From the NCBI RefSeq assembly GCF_009857505.1, contig NZ_WWCP01000011.1:84039-148038 (forward strand): a stretch of 64,000 nt of DNA, read 5' to 3'. Below are positions 37,985 to 47,186 of this stretch, one piece after another; within the stretch, counting starts at the first letter, position 1, and each line of letters begins with the position of its first letter. The notes under the pieces are model-generated. The model worked only from the letters and a program-made list of their open reading frames with translations, was not told the DNA's origin and did no database searches. This stretch comes from Duganella lactea (GTDB taxonomy: Bacteria > Pseudomonadota > Gammaproteobacteria > Burkholderiales > Burkholderiaceae_D). Made by a program: the position numbers and the translations under genes.

Positions 37985-39223
37985 ATGAACAAACAAAGCC
38001 GCTTGACCACCTACATCCTGATTGGTCTCGCCATCGGCATCATCACCGGCTACGTCGCCAACACCAACCTGGCCAATCCGACCGGCTTCGCCGACACCAT
38101 GGCGCTGATCACCACGCTGTTCCTGCGGCTGATCAAGATGATCATCGCGCCGCTGGTGTTCTCCACGCTGGTGTGCGGCATCGCCAAGATGGGCGACGCC
38201 ACGGCGGTCGGCCGGGTCGGCGTCAAGACGCTGGGCTGGTTCTTCATCGCCTCGGTGATGTCGCTGAGTTTGGGCCTGGTGCTGGTCAACATCTTCCGTC
38301 CGGGCGACGCGCTGCTGGGCCACATGGCGGCCACCGCCGCCAAGGCCGACCTGGCCACGTCCAGCCTGACGCTGAAGGACTTCGTCACCCACCTGGTGCC
38401 GTCGTCCATCGTCGACGGCATGGCCAAGAACGAAATCCTGCAGATCGTGATCTTCTCGCTGTTCTTCGGTTCGGCGGCCGCCGCCATCGGCCAGAAAGCC
38501 AACGTGCTGATCGAGGCGCTGGAGGGCGTCGCCCACGTGATGCTGAAAGTCACCGGCTACGTGATGATGTTCGCGCCGTTCGCCGTATTCGCGGCGGTGG
38601 CCGGCACCATCGCCAAGAGCGGCCTGGGCGTGCTGTCGACGTATGGCGTGTTCATGGCCGAGTTCTACTTCGGCATCGCGCTGCTGTGGGCCTTGCTGAT
38701 CTTCATCGGCTTCCTGTTCCTGAAGGGCCGCGTCTTCGCGCTGATGAAAGAGATGCGCAGCCCGGCGCTGCTGGCCTTCTCGACCGCGTCGAGCGAAGCG
38801 GCGTATCCGAAAACGCTGGAAGGCCTGGAGCGTTTCGGCGTGCGCAACCGCATCGCCTCGTTCGTTCTGCCGATCGGCTACTCGTTCAACCTGGACGGCT
38901 CGATGATGTACTGCACCTTCGCCACCGTGTTCATCGCCCAGGCCTACGGCATTGAAATGTCGCTGGGTCAGCAGCTGACGATGATGGCGGTGCTGATGCT
39001 GACCTCGAAGGGCATGGCCGGCGTGCCGCGCGCCTCGCTGGTGGTGATTGCCGCCACGCTGGGCCAGTTCAACATTCCGGAAGCCGGCATGCTGCTGCTG
39101 CTGGGCATCGACCACTTCCTCGACATGGCGCGCTCGGCGACCAACGTCATCGGCAACGGCATCGCCACTGCGGTCGTCGCCAAATGGGAAGGCGAGATGG
39201 ACCCGCCGAAAGAAGCCGCGTAA
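37985..39223 (+). CDS. dctA: C4-dicarboxylate/cation symporter (DAACS family)
   Basis: A 412-residue inner-membrane transporter for succinate, fumarate or malate, or for glutamate/aspartate within the same family. [25 protein letters not shown] is the DAACS signature; [20 protein letters not shown] is the re-entrant loop, and [19 protein letters not shown] and [16 protein letters not shown] segments follow. GGGAA precedes the ATG at 37985; a frame beginning at 37823 is intergenic. It would take up intermediates similar to those released by AST catabolism. Confidence 0.9.
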   Translation: MNKQSRLTTYILIGLAIGIITGYVANTNLANPTGFADTMALITTLFLRLIKMIIAPLVFSTLVCGIAKMGDATAVGRVGVKTLGWFFIASVMSLSLGLVLVNIFRPGDALLGHMAATAAKADLATSSLTLKDFVTHLVPSSIVDGMAKNEILQIVIFSLFFGSAAAAIGQKANVLIEALEGVAHVMLKVTGYVMMFAPFAVFAAVAGTIAKSGLGVLSTYGVFMAEFYFGIALLWALLIFIGFLFLKGRVFALMKEMRSPALLAFSTASSEAAYPKTLEGLERFGVRNRIASFVLPIGYSFNLDGSMMYCTFATVFIAQAYGIEMSLGQQLTMMAVLMLTSKGMAGVPRASLVVIAATLGQFNIPEAGMLLLLGIDHFLDMARSATNVIGNGIATAVVAKWEGEMDPPKEAA

Positions 39224-39235
39224 GCGGAGACCAGC

Positions 39236-39262
39236 AAGCCACCGTTCGCGGTGGCTTTTTTT
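39236..39262 (+). terminator. Rho-independent terminator after dctA
   Basis: AAGCCACCG, TTCG tetraloop and CGGTGGCTT make a perfect 9-bp stem, followed by a run of Ts, 12 bases after the dctA stop. Confidence 0.93.
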
Positions 39263-39267
39263 CGTCT

Positions 39268-39468
39268 TTACAACCAGGTTCGCTTGCCCTCTGGCTTGGC
39301 GCCCATTTCCCGCAGCCGGCGGCGCAGGCGGAAGTTGTCGCCGATCGTGCCGGCCAGCGCCAGCAGAACGATGATGTTCAGCGCGTCGCTACCGAATATT
39401 TTGAAGAACAGCGCCGCGCCGACAGCACAAGCCACCCCGGTAAGCAACAACATCAAGCCATCTTTCAT
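39268..39468 (-). CDS. Small hypothetical membrane protein, 66 residues
   Basis: Two hydrophobic segments (LMLLLTGVACAVGAALFF and LNIIVLLALAGTIGDNF) are followed by a basic tail (RLRRRLREMGAKPEGKRTWL), suggesting a two-helix inner-membrane protein. Its ATG overlaps the stop of the upstream 129-residue gene by 4 bases (ATGA-type coupling). No family is recognised. Confidence 0.6.
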   Translation of the reverse strand: MKDGLMLLLTGVACAVGAALFFKIFGSDALNIIVLLALAGTIGDNFRLRRRLREMGAKPEGKRTWL

Positions 39469-39854
39469 TTGCTCCTCCGCTTATAAATCTCAGGATGGCG
39501 CACCAGCACGCCCGGTAGCCAGGGACGATGCAAATGATTCATCTGGGCGTCGAGCAGCACATCCGCGATCGATGTGCCACCTGCAAGGCTACGCCCGGTG
39601 GCCACTGCAATGCTGCCAATAACGGCCCCCACATAATACGCGGCGCTCATTGCCCCGATCACCGCAAGCTTTTCGCCCCTCAGGCCGGCACCTATCATTT
39701 CCCGAACCGTCACACGTTTGCCGAACCGCTCCAACAGCCCGATAAGCGCCGTCGCGGCCCCGAGCGCCAATTGGGCATTACCAAACAGGGTTTCCGGTGC
39801 AGGCAGGCCCGGCGCGTCCATATTTTCTTTGAAGTATTTATAGAATTCAGACAT
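39465..39854 (-). CDS. Hypothetical protein with a Gly/Ala-rich hydrophobic core, 129 residues
   Basis: The N-terminus is acidic/aromatic (MSEFYKYFKENMDAPGLP). A hydrophobic stretch (NAQLALGAATALIGLLERFG) and a second (LAVIGAMSAAYYVGAVIGSIAVATG) follow, and the C-terminus is His/Arg-rich. Membrane association is probable. Paired by a 4-base overlap with the 66-residue gene, so they likely act together. The 214 bases upstream to the M20 gene show nothing convincing. Confidence 0.55.
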   Translation of the reverse strand: MSEFYKYFKENMDAPGLPAPETLFGNAQLALGAATALIGLLERFGKRVTVREMIGAGLRGEKLAVIGAMSAAYYVGAVIGSIAVATGRSLAGGTSIADVLLDAQMNHLHRPWLPGVLVRHPEIYKRRSK

Positions 39855-40068
39855 AAGTCCTCCGAGGTGTGCAATGTCATCGAAGGGTAATCCGAGTAGC
39901 CATGATGCGCTTTGCGGCGGCGCATATCAAGCAGGCGGAGCGTTTGCACAGAATCGATTCCGGCCTGCACCACAATGTGTTCGGCGGCTTGGTCAGCCTG
40001 CAACCCGGCATCGACAGCGCGGGCGCAGGTACGCTGAAGATGCGCGACGTTATATAGCGCGCACTGGT

Positions 40069-41490
40069 TTAAATCTGCTCGGCGTAGATTTTCACCAGTT
40101 CGTGCAGGAAGGTGCGCCCTTCCATCAACGACTGCACGCCGATGTACTCATTGAGGCCGTGGATATTGCCCAGGTCCGGCGTCAGGAAGATACCGCTGAT
40201 GCCATAGGTCGGAATGCCGGCCGCGTTGAGGAACTGGCCATCGGTGGCGCCGGACTGCAGGATCGGCATCACCGGCACGCCGGGCCACATCTTCTGCGTC
40301 AGCTTCTCCACCGGCGCCATGATGGCGCGCGTCAGCGGTGGCGGCGCCGAGTTCTCGCCACGGATCTCCAGCGTCTCCACCTTCACCGCCGGGTCGTTGA
40401 CCGCCTTGACCAGCGCCTCGCGCACCGTCTCCTGCGTCACGCCGGGGAAGATGCGGCAGTTGATGTTGGCGCGGGCGCGCTGCGGCAGGGCGTTGGTGGC
40501 ATGGCCGGCGTCCAGCATGGTCGCCACACAGGTGGTGTGCAGCATCGCCGCCCAGCTCGGGCTGGCGTCGGACACCAGCTTGACGGCCTTGCCATCGGCG
40601 GGATTCTTCGCCACCGCCAGCATGGCGTCGGCGACCTCCTTGTGGCCGGCGGCCAGCTGGATCTTCGACATCGCGTTCAGATAACCCTTGCTGCCATCGG
40701 TCAGCTGGATCGGGAACTCATAGCCCTGGATTTTCTCCAGCGCACCGGCCAGATGGTAGATCGCGTTGTCCTTCATCGGACGCGAACTGTGGCCGCCGCG
40801 ATTGGTCACTTCCAGCCGGTAGTTCTGCGCCACCTTCTCGCCCGCCTGCACCGTCATCGACACGCGCCGGCCGGCCTCATTCAACTCGCCGCCGGCGCCC
40901 TCGTTCAGCGCATAGGCGGCATCGATCAATTCACGGCGGTTCTTGGTCAGCCACTCGGCGCCGTTGAAGGCGCCGGCGGTCTCCTCGCCGCACGTCAGCG
41001 CCATCTTCAGCGTATGGCGCGGCTGGTAGCCTTCCTGCTTGAAGCGCACCAGCGAATCGGCCCAGATGGCCGCTTGGGCCTTGTCGTCCAGCGCGCCGCG
41101 CGCGTAGAACTTGCCGTCTTCCTCGATCAGCGTGAACGGATCGCGCACCCAGTCTTCACGCTTGGCTTCCACCACGTCGATGTGCGCCAGCAGAAGGATG
41201 GCTTTCGCCTTCGGATCGCGGCCCGGCAGGACGGCCACCAGACCGCCCTCTTTCGGATGCGCCGGATCGGCAAACAGGTGCAGGTCCGCCTCTGGGAAGC
41301 CCGCCGTCTTCAGGCGCGCGGCGATGCGTTCAGCGGCCAGCGTGCAGCTGCCGGCGGACAGCGTGGTATTGGTTTCGACCAGCTCCTTGTACAGGGCACG
41401 GAATTGCGGCTCCGTCGGATCGGCGGCATACGCACTTTGCACGCACGCCAGCATGGCGGTGACAGCACCCAGCACAAAACGAGACTTCAT
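40069..41490 (-). CDS. Secreted M20-family metallopeptidase
   Basis: A 473-residue zinc-dependent peptidase with a signal peptide (VLGAVTAMLACVQSAYA before ADPTE). AILLLAHIDVVEAKREDW supplies the first metal ligand and catalytic aspartate, LTCGEETAG the general-base glutamates, and NRGGHSSRP the dimerisation-domain histidine. It resembles M20/M25/M40 carboxypeptidases acting on peptides in the periplasm. Its start overlaps the ABC exporter stop by 4 bases, so the pair is coupled. Confidence 0.88.
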   Translation of the reverse strand: MKSRFVLGAVTAMLACVQSAYAADPTEPQFRALYKELVETNTTLSAGSCTLAAERIAARLKTAGFPEADLHLFADPAHPKEGGLVAVLPGRDPKAKAILLLAHIDVVEAKREDWVRDPFTLIEEDGKFYARGALDDKAQAAIWADSLVRFKQEGYQPRHTLKMALTCGEETAGAFNGAEWLTKNRRELIDAAYALNEGAGGELNEAGRRVSMTVQAGEKVAQNYRLEVTNRGGHSSRPMKDNAIYHLAGALEKIQGYEFPIQLTDGSKGYLNAMSKIQLAAGHKEVADAMLAVAKNPADGKAVKLVSDASPSWAAMLHTTCVATMLDAGHATNALPQRARANINCRIFPGVTQETVREALVKAVNDPAVKVETLEIRGENSAPPPLTRAIMAPVEKLTQKMWPGVPVMPILQSGATDGQFLNAAGIPTYGISGIFLTPDLGNIHGLNEYIGVQSLMEGRTFLHELVKIYAEQI

Positions 41491-43325
41491 TGGTCAGCTC
41501 CTTCGGTTAGCACATCCTCTTCATCCGCCCTGGCTTGCTGGCGTTCCCACATTTGAGCATACAGTCCGTTCGCTGCCAATAGCGATTGATGCGTACCCCG
41601 TTCGACAATACGGCCGTGATCGAGCACGATGATCTGCTGCGCGTCGGCCACGGTCGACAGGCGGTGCGCGATCACCATGGTGGTGCGGGTGCGCGAGATT
41701 TCCTTCAGCTGCGCCTGGATCGCCTGCTCGGCTTTGGAGTCCAGCGCGGACGTGGCCTCGTCGAAGATCAGGATGGCGGGATTCTTCAGCAGCGTGCGGG
41801 CGATCGCCACGCGCTGCTTCTCGCCGCCGGAAAGCTTCAGACCACGCTCGCCGACCATGGTTTTGTAGCCATCCGGCAGACTGTCGATGAAATCATGGAT
41901 CGACGCGGCGCGCGCGGCGGCCACGATCTCGTCATGCGTAGCGCCCGTCTTGCCGTAGGCGATGTTGTATTCGATGGTGTCGTTGAACAGCACCGTATCC
42001 TGCGGCACGATGCCGATCGCATGACGCACTGAATCCTGCGTCAGCGCGCGCAGATCCTGGCCGTCGATGGTGATGCCGCCGCTGTTCACCTCATAGAAGC
42101 GGAACAGCAGACGTGACAAGGTGGATTTGCCGGAGCCGCTGTGCCCCACCACCGCCGTCGTGGTGCCCGGCGCGATGGTGAAGTCCACATCAAACAGAAT
42201 CTGGCGCTTCGGATCGTAGCTGAAGTCCACATGATTGAAGCGCACCTCGGCGCCGTGCGTGACCAGTGGCCGCGCATCTTTGGCGTCGGCGATCTCGCGG
42301 TTCTGGTCCAGCAGCGAGAACAGCTTCTCCATGTCGGCCAGGCTTTGCTTGATTTCGCGGTAGATCACGCCGAGGAAGTTCAGCGGAATGTACAGCTGGA
42401 TCATGAAGGCGTTGACCAGCACCAGATCGCCCAGCGTCATCTTGCCGTCAATGACGCCGACGGTGGCACGCCACAAAATCAGCGTCACCGCAATCGCGAT
42501 GATCATCGACTGCCCGGTGTTCAGCAGCGACAGCGAAGTTTGCGACTTGACCGCAGCGCTCTCGTAGCTCTGCAAGCCCTCGTCGTAGCGCCGGGCCTCG
42601 TACTCTTCGTTTCCGAAGTATTTGACCGTCTCATAGTTGATAAGCGAATCGATCGCCTTGGTATTGGCCTTCGAATCCATCTCATTCATGCTGCGGCGGA
42701 AGTGCGTGCGCCAGTTGGTGATGATGATGGTGAAGCAGATGTACGACACCAGCGCCACTAGCGTAATCACCGAGAACCAGATATCGTAGTGCGTCACCAG
42801 GTAGCCCAGCACCAGCGTGATCTCCACCAGCGTCGGCAGGATGTTAAACAGCGTGTAGGAAATCAGCGAACCGACGGCGCGCGTGCCGCGCTCAATATCG
42901 CGCGTCATGCCGCCGGTTTGGCGATTAAGATGGAAGCGCAGCGACAGCGCATGCAGATGACGGAACACCTGCAGCGCGATGGTGCGCACGGCGCGCTGCG
43001 TCACCCGCGCGAACAGGAACTCGCGCAGCTCGGTGAACACGGTGGTCGACACGCGCAGCATGCCATACGCCACCAGCGCGCCGAGCGGCAGCACCAGCAA
43101 GGCTTGCGGATGGGAAGGCGTGATGGTCAGCGCATCGATCAGCTTCTTCATCACCACCGGCACGCCGACGTTGGCCAGCTTGGCGCCGACCAGGCAGCCC
43201 AGCGCCAGCGCCACGCGCCATTTGTAGACCCACAAATAAGGCAGCAGGGTTCTCAGGGTGGAAAAATCGCTGCGGGATGAGGCAGTGCTGGCGGGAGCTG
43301 GCGGGGAATCGGCGTAACGGCGCAT
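41487..43325 (-). CDS. Atm1/HMT1-type ABC exporter (fused permease and ATPase)
   Basis: About 612 residues. Six helices (e.g. ALVAYGMLRVSTTVFTELREFLFARV) with RLNRQTGGMTRDIERGTRAV, a block typical of mitochondrial Atm1-like exporters, are followed by an ATPase with Walker [19 protein letters not shown], signature LSGGEKQRVAIARTLLKNP and Walker B ILIFDEATSALD. Family members export glutathione-linked metal or sulfur compounds. A TTG at 43352 would add 9 residues; neither start has a convincing ribosome site. It overlaps the M20 peptidase gene downstream. Confidence 0.87.
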   Translation of the reverse strand: MRRYADSPPAPASTASSRSDFSTLRTLLPYLWVYKWRVALALGCLVGAKLANVGVPVVMKKLIDALTITPSHPQALLVLPLGALVAYGMLRVSTTVFTELREFLFARVTQRAVRTIALQVFRHLHALSLRFHLNRQTGGMTRDIERGTRAVGSLISYTLFNILPTLVEITLVLGYLVTHYDIWFSVITLVALVSYICFTIIITNWRTHFRRSMNEMDSKANTKAIDSLINYETVKYFGNEEYEARRYDEGLQSYESAAVKSQTSLSLLNTGQSMIIAIAVTLILWRATVGVIDGKMTLGDLVLVNAFMIQLYIPLNFLGVIYREIKQSLADMEKLFSLLDQNREIADAKDARPLVTHGAEVRFNHVDFSYDPKRQILFDVDFTIAPGTTTAVVGHSGSGKSTLSRLLFRFYEVNSGGITIDGQDLRALTQDSVRHAIGIVPQDTVLFNDTIEYNIAYGKTGATHDEIVAAARAASIHDFIDSLPDGYKTMVGERGLKLSGGEKQRVAIARTLLKNPAILIFDEATSALDSKAEQAIQAQLKEISRTRTTMVIAHRLSTVADAQQIIVLDHGRIVERGTHQSLLAANGLYAQMWERQQARADEEDVLTEGADQ

Positions 43326-43386
43326 GGTGGATAATAACGTTTTATGGTTCAATCCTACTCATTGTAGCCCCTGAAGAGATTTTAAG

Positions 43387-43836
43387 ATGACCACGCCCGA
43401 AACCACCGCCCCAAACGCCGTCACCACCATCAATCGCGGCCTGCCCGCCGGGAAGATGCCGGAACTGCGCATGATGCCGGCGCCGTCCGACGCCAACGTC
43501 TACGGCGACGTGTTTGGCGGCTGGATCATGGCCCAGGTGGACATCGCCGGCTCGCTGCCGGCGACGCGCCGCGCCAATGGCCGCGTGGCCACCATCGCGG
43601 TCAATTCGTTCGTGTTCAAGAACCCGGTGTTCGTCGGCGACCTGCTGTCGTTCTATGCTGATATTGTCAAGGTTGGCAATACGTCCATCACCGTGCAGGT
43701 CGAAGTGTACGCGGAACGCAACCGCCTGCAGGCGGACACCGTCAAGGTGACCGAAGCCACACTGACCTACGTCGCCACCGACTCCGACCGCAAGCCGCGC
43801 AAGGTGCCGCCGATTGAAACGCTGATGCATCGCTGA
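43387..43836 (+). CDS. Acyl-CoA thioesterase (YciA-like hot-dog fold)
   Basis: A 149-residue cytoplasmic hot-dog protein that hydrolyses acyl-CoA. PELRMMPAPSDANVYGDVFGGWIMAQVDIAG is the conserved helix region with the catalytic aspartate, and ATIAVNSFVFKNPVFVGDLLSF the beta strand region. The phoD gene starts 17 bases later on the same strand. Confidence 0.88.
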   Translation: MTTPETTAPNAVTTINRGLPAGKMPELRMMPAPSDANVYGDVFGGWIMAQVDIAGSLPATRRANGRVATIAVNSFVFKNPVFVGDLLSFYADIVKVGNTSITVQVEVYAERNRLQADTVKVTEATLTYVATDSDRKPRKVPPIETLMHR

Positions 43837-43853
43837 AGCCCGGCGGCCGCCGC

Positions 43854-45473
43854 ATGGATGAACAACGCCGCATCTTCCTCGCCACCACCGGCCGCCTGTC
43901 GGCGCTCAGCGCGGCGGTGCTGACCAGCGCCAGCGCCAGTACCGCCGCGCTGGCGCAGAACCGCGTCGCCGCGCGCGAGAGCGGCAACACCTATCCGTTC
44001 AGTCTTGGCGTCGCCTCAGGCTCACCGTTGCCGGACGCCGTCATCCTCTGGACCCGCATTCTGTACGATCCGCTCAACGCCGCCGCCATGCCGGCGCTGG
44101 CCCTGAGCGTGCGCTGGGAAATGGCGGAGGACGAAAACTTCCGCCGCGTCGTCGCCAAAGGCTCGGCCAGCGCCGCGCCCGAGCTGGCGCACAGCGTCCA
44201 CGTCGACGTCACCGGTTTGCGGCCGGACCGCTGGTACTGGTACCGCTTCATGCTGGGCGATGCCGTCAGCCCCGTGGGCCGCACCCGCACCGCGCCCGCC
44301 GCCGGCAGCATGCCGAAGCAGCTCAAGCTGGCCGTAGCCTCCTGCCAGCACTGGGAATTCGGCACCTACGCCGCGCACCGCCACATCACCGCCGCCGCGC
44401 CGGATCTGGTGGCCTTCCTCGGCGACTACATCTACGAATGGGGCCCCTACCAGTTGCGGCACCCGACATCGGCGGTACGCGTCGCCGAAAGCTTCACGCT
44501 GGCCGACTACCGCGCGCGCTACGCCCAATACAAAACGGACCGCGACCTGCAAGCCGCGCACCAGGCCGCGCCATGGATCGTCACCTGGGACGATCACGAA
44601 GTCGCCAACGACTACGCCAACGACCGTGACGAACGTCTCGACCCGCGTTTCATCGAACGCCGCGCCGCCGCGTATCAAGCCTTCTACGAACACATGCCGC
44701 TGCGCGCCCGGCCGGCCAACTTCACCCACATGCGCATCTACCAGCGCTACGACTGGGGCAAGCTGGCGCGCTTCCACGTGCTGGACGACCGCCAGTACCG
44801 CGCCCATCTCGCGTGCGAACCCAAAGGGCGCGGCGGCTCCAACTCCGTGCCGCTGCGCGCCTGCCCGGCGCTCAAGGACAAGCGCCGCACCATGCTGGGA
44901 AAAGAACAGGAACAATGGCTGGCCCAAGGACTGAGCGCATCGCCGGCGCGCTGGAACATCCTGGCCCAGCAAACGCTGATGGCACAGAACAGCCAGCTAC
45001 CGATCTTGAAAGAAGGCGATGGCCGCTTCTGGACAGACGGCTGGGATGGCTACCCCGCCGCGCGCCAGCACCTGATGGACACGCTGCACACCAGCCGCGC
45101 CAGCAACCCGCTGGTACTGTCGGGTGACGTGCACAGCTTCTTCGCCAGCGAGCTGACACGCAACCCCACGCGCCCGCGCAGCGCCGGCAATCCAGTCATC
45201 GCCACCGAGCTGTGCGGCACATCGATCACCTCGCCATCGCGCCCGCAGACGCGCACCGAGCAATACGTGCGCATGAATCCCGCGATCAAATACGGCCGTA
45301 GCGACAAGCGCGGCTACATGCTGCTGACCATCACGCCGACCGACACCACAGCGTACTTCATGGCGCTGAGTGACGTCCACAACAACGCCAGCCCCATCAC
45401 CCGCGCCGCGACCTTCATAATAAACGGTGTCAGGTCTGACAATCGCACACGGGCTCAACTGCTACGCAGTTGA
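43854..45473 (+). CDS. phoD: Alkaline phosphatase D (PhoD-type), Tat-exported, with repeat-encoded C-terminus
   Basis: A 539-residue calcium/iron-type phosphatase/phosphodiesterase. The N-terminus (EQRRIFLATTGRLSALSAAV) is a twin-arginine signal with R5-R6. GVASGSPLPDAVILWTRI, FLGDYIYEWG, TWDDHEVANDYAND and LSGDVHSFFASEL are the metal-binding blocks of PhoD. The final 15 residues (from G525) are encoded by the left arm and loop of a long perfect palindrome, so the native 3' end appears to have been replaced by a repeat insertion. Confidence 0.9.
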   Translation: MDEQRRIFLATTGRLSALSAAVLTSASASTAALAQNRVAARESGNTYPFSLGVASGSPLPDAVILWTRILYDPLNAAAMPALALSVRWEMAEDENFRRVVAKGSASAAPELAHSVHVDVTGLRPDRWYWYRFMLGDAVSPVGRTRTAPAAGSMPKQLKLAVASCQHWEFGTYAAHRHITAAAPDLVAFLGDYIYEWGPYQLRHPTSAVRVAESFTLADYRARYAQYKTDRDLQAAHQAAPWIVTWDDHEVANDYANDRDERLDPRFIERRAAAYQAFYEHMPLRARPANFTHMRIYQRYDWGKLARFHVLDDRQYRAHLACEPKGRGGSNSVPLRACPALKDKRRTMLGKEQEQWLAQGLSASPARWNILAQQTLMAQNSQLPILKEGDGRFWTDGWDGYPAARQHLMDTLHTSRASNPLVLSGDVHSFFASELTRNPTRPRSAGNPVIATELCGTSITSPSRPQTRTEQYVRMNPAIKYGRSDKRGYMLLTITPTDTTAYFMALSDVHNNASPITRAATFIINGVRSDNRTRAQLLRS

Positions 45474-45503
45474 GCCCGTGTGCGATTGTCAGACCTGACA
45501 CCG
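45425..45503. repeat. 38-bp-arm perfect inverted repeat at the phoD 3' end
   Basis: Bases 45425-45462 and 45466-45503 are exact reverse complements around a 3-base loop (TAC). The outer part of each arm is itself palindromic (TGTCAG..CTGACA), so the structure is nested. It spans the phoD stop and lies 10 bases beyond the end of convergent fadD. It may act as a bidirectional terminator, but it looks like an interspersed element. Confidence 0.9.
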
Positions 45504-45513
45504 GGTTTTAGTT

Positions 45514-47184
45514 TCAGGCCGCAGGCTTTTCGTCGCGCAGTTGGCGGCGCAGGATTTTGCCGACGTTGGTCTTCGGCAGCTCGTCGCGGAATTCGATGTA
45601 CTTCGGCTTTTTGTAGGCCGTCAGCTCGTGCTTGCAGTAGTCGAGGATCTGCTCAGCCGTCAGATTCGGGTCCTTGCGCACCACGAACAGCTTCACCGCT
45701 TCGCCCGAGTTCTTGTCCGGCACGCCGATGCAAGCCACTTCCAGCACGCCCGGATGCGACGCCACCACTTCCTCCACTTCGTTCGGGTAGACGTTGAAGC
45801 CGGAGACGATGATCATGTCTTTCTTGCGGTCGACAATCTTGGTGTAGCCCTCGCTGTTCATCACGCCGATATCGCCGGTCTTGAAGAAGCCGTCGGCGGT
45901 CATCGATTTGGCGGTCTCCTCCGGACGGTTCCAGTAGCCGGCCATCACCTGCGGGCCGCGAATGGCGATTTCGCCGGTCGCGCCCAGCGGCAGTTCCTTG
46001 CCGTCGTCGTCCAGGATCGCCACGTCCGTCGATGGAATCGGCAGGCCGATGGTGCCGGTGAATTCCTTGATGTCGACCCGGTTGGCCGTCGCCACCGGCG
46101 AGGTCTCCGACAAGCCGTAGCCTTCGATGATCGGCGTGCCGGTCACCTTCAGCCAGCGCTCGGCCACGCCCTTCTGCACCGCCATGCCGCCGCCGTTGCA
46201 CAGCTTGTAGGACGAGAAGTCCAGCTTGGCAAATTCGGGATTGTTCAGCAGCGCGTTATACAACGTGTTGACCGCAGGCAGCACCGTGACCTTGTACTTG
46301 GCCAGCTCCTTGACGAAGCCGGGGATGTCGCGCGGATTCGGAATCAGCAAGCTCAGGCCGCCGGTGCGGATGCTCATGAAGCCGCTGATCGTCAGCGAGT
46401 AGATGTGGTACAACGGCAGCGCGCTGACAAACACCAGTTGCTCGCCGCCGCCCTTCATCTGCAGCCACGCTTCGTTCTGCAGCACGTTGGCGATGATGTT
46501 CCGGTGCAGCAGGATCGCACCCTTCGACACGCCGGTGGTGCCGCCGGTGTATTGCAGGAAGGCGATGTCGTCGTGCCCCTGCTTGACCGGCTGCAGCGTC
46601 TTGCCGGTGCCCTCGGCCAGCACCTGCTTGAACGACAGCGAACCGGGCAGCGAGAACGCCGGCACCATCTTCTTCACATTGCGCACCACGAAGTTGACGA
46701 TGAAGCCTTTCAGCCCGCCCAGCATGTCGCCCATGGTGGCCACCACCACATGCTTGACCGCCGTCTGCGCCACCACCTGCTGCACCGTGGTGGCGAAGTT
46801 CTCCAGCACGAAGATGGCTTCGGCGCCCGAGTCGGTCAGCTGGTGCTGCAGCTCGCGCGGCGTGTACAGCGGGTTGACGTTGACCACCGTATAGCCGGCG
46901 CGCAGGATGCCGGCCATGATCACCGGATACTGCAGCACGTTCGGCAGCATGATGGCCACACGCGCGCCCGGTTGCAGGCCCTTGCTCTGCAGCCAGGCGC
47001 CGATTTTCTGCGACAGTTGATCCAGCTCGCCGTAGGTCAGGAATTTATCCATGCACACGAAAGCGTTGCGGTCCGCGTACTTGCGGAAGGATTCCTCCAT
47101 CAGATGCGTGACCGAACGGAACTGGGTACTGTCTATGGTCGCAGGCACGCCTTCGGGGTACGACTTGAGCCAAATCTTTTCCAT
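45514..47184 (-). CDS. fadD: Long-chain-fatty-acid-CoA ligase (second of a tandem pair)
   Basis: A 556-residue AMP-forming acyl-CoA synthetase, activating fatty acids at the inner membrane for beta-oxidation. The P-loop-like YTGGTTGVSKGAILLHRN, GYGLSETSP, and KTGDIGVMNSEGYTKIVDRKKDMIIVSGFNVYP motifs are intact. It begins 2 bases after its paralogue and shares its whole layout, starting MEKIWLKSYPEGVP, so the two arose by tandem duplication and are co-transcribed. Confidence 0.92.
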   Translation of the reverse strand: MEKIWLKSYPEGVPATIDSTQFRSVTHLMEESFRKYADRNAFVCMDKFLTYGELDQLSQKIGAWLQSKGLQPGARVAIMLPNVLQYPVIMAGILRAGYTVVNVNPLYTPRELQHQLTDSGAEAIFVLENFATTVQQVVAQTAVKHVVVATMGDMLGGLKGFIVNFVVRNVKKMVPAFSLPGSLSFKQVLAEGTGKTLQPVKQGHDDIAFLQYTGGTTGVSKGAILLHRNIIANVLQNEAWLQMKGGGEQLVFVSALPLYHIYSLTISGFMSIRTGGLSLLIPNPRDIPGFVKELAKYKVTVLPAVNTLYNALLNNPEFAKLDFSSYKLCNGGGMAVQKGVAERWLKVTGTPIIEGYGLSETSPVATANRVDIKEFTGTIGLPIPSTDVAILDDDGKELPLGATGEIAIRGPQVMAGYWNRPEETAKSMTADGFFKTGDIGVMNSEGYTKIVDRKKDMIIVSGFNVYPNEVEEVVASHPGVLEVACIGVPDKNSGEAVKLFVVRKDPNLTAEQILDYCKHELTAYKKPKYIEFRDELPKTNVGKILRRQLRDEKPAA

Positions 47185-47186
47185 CT

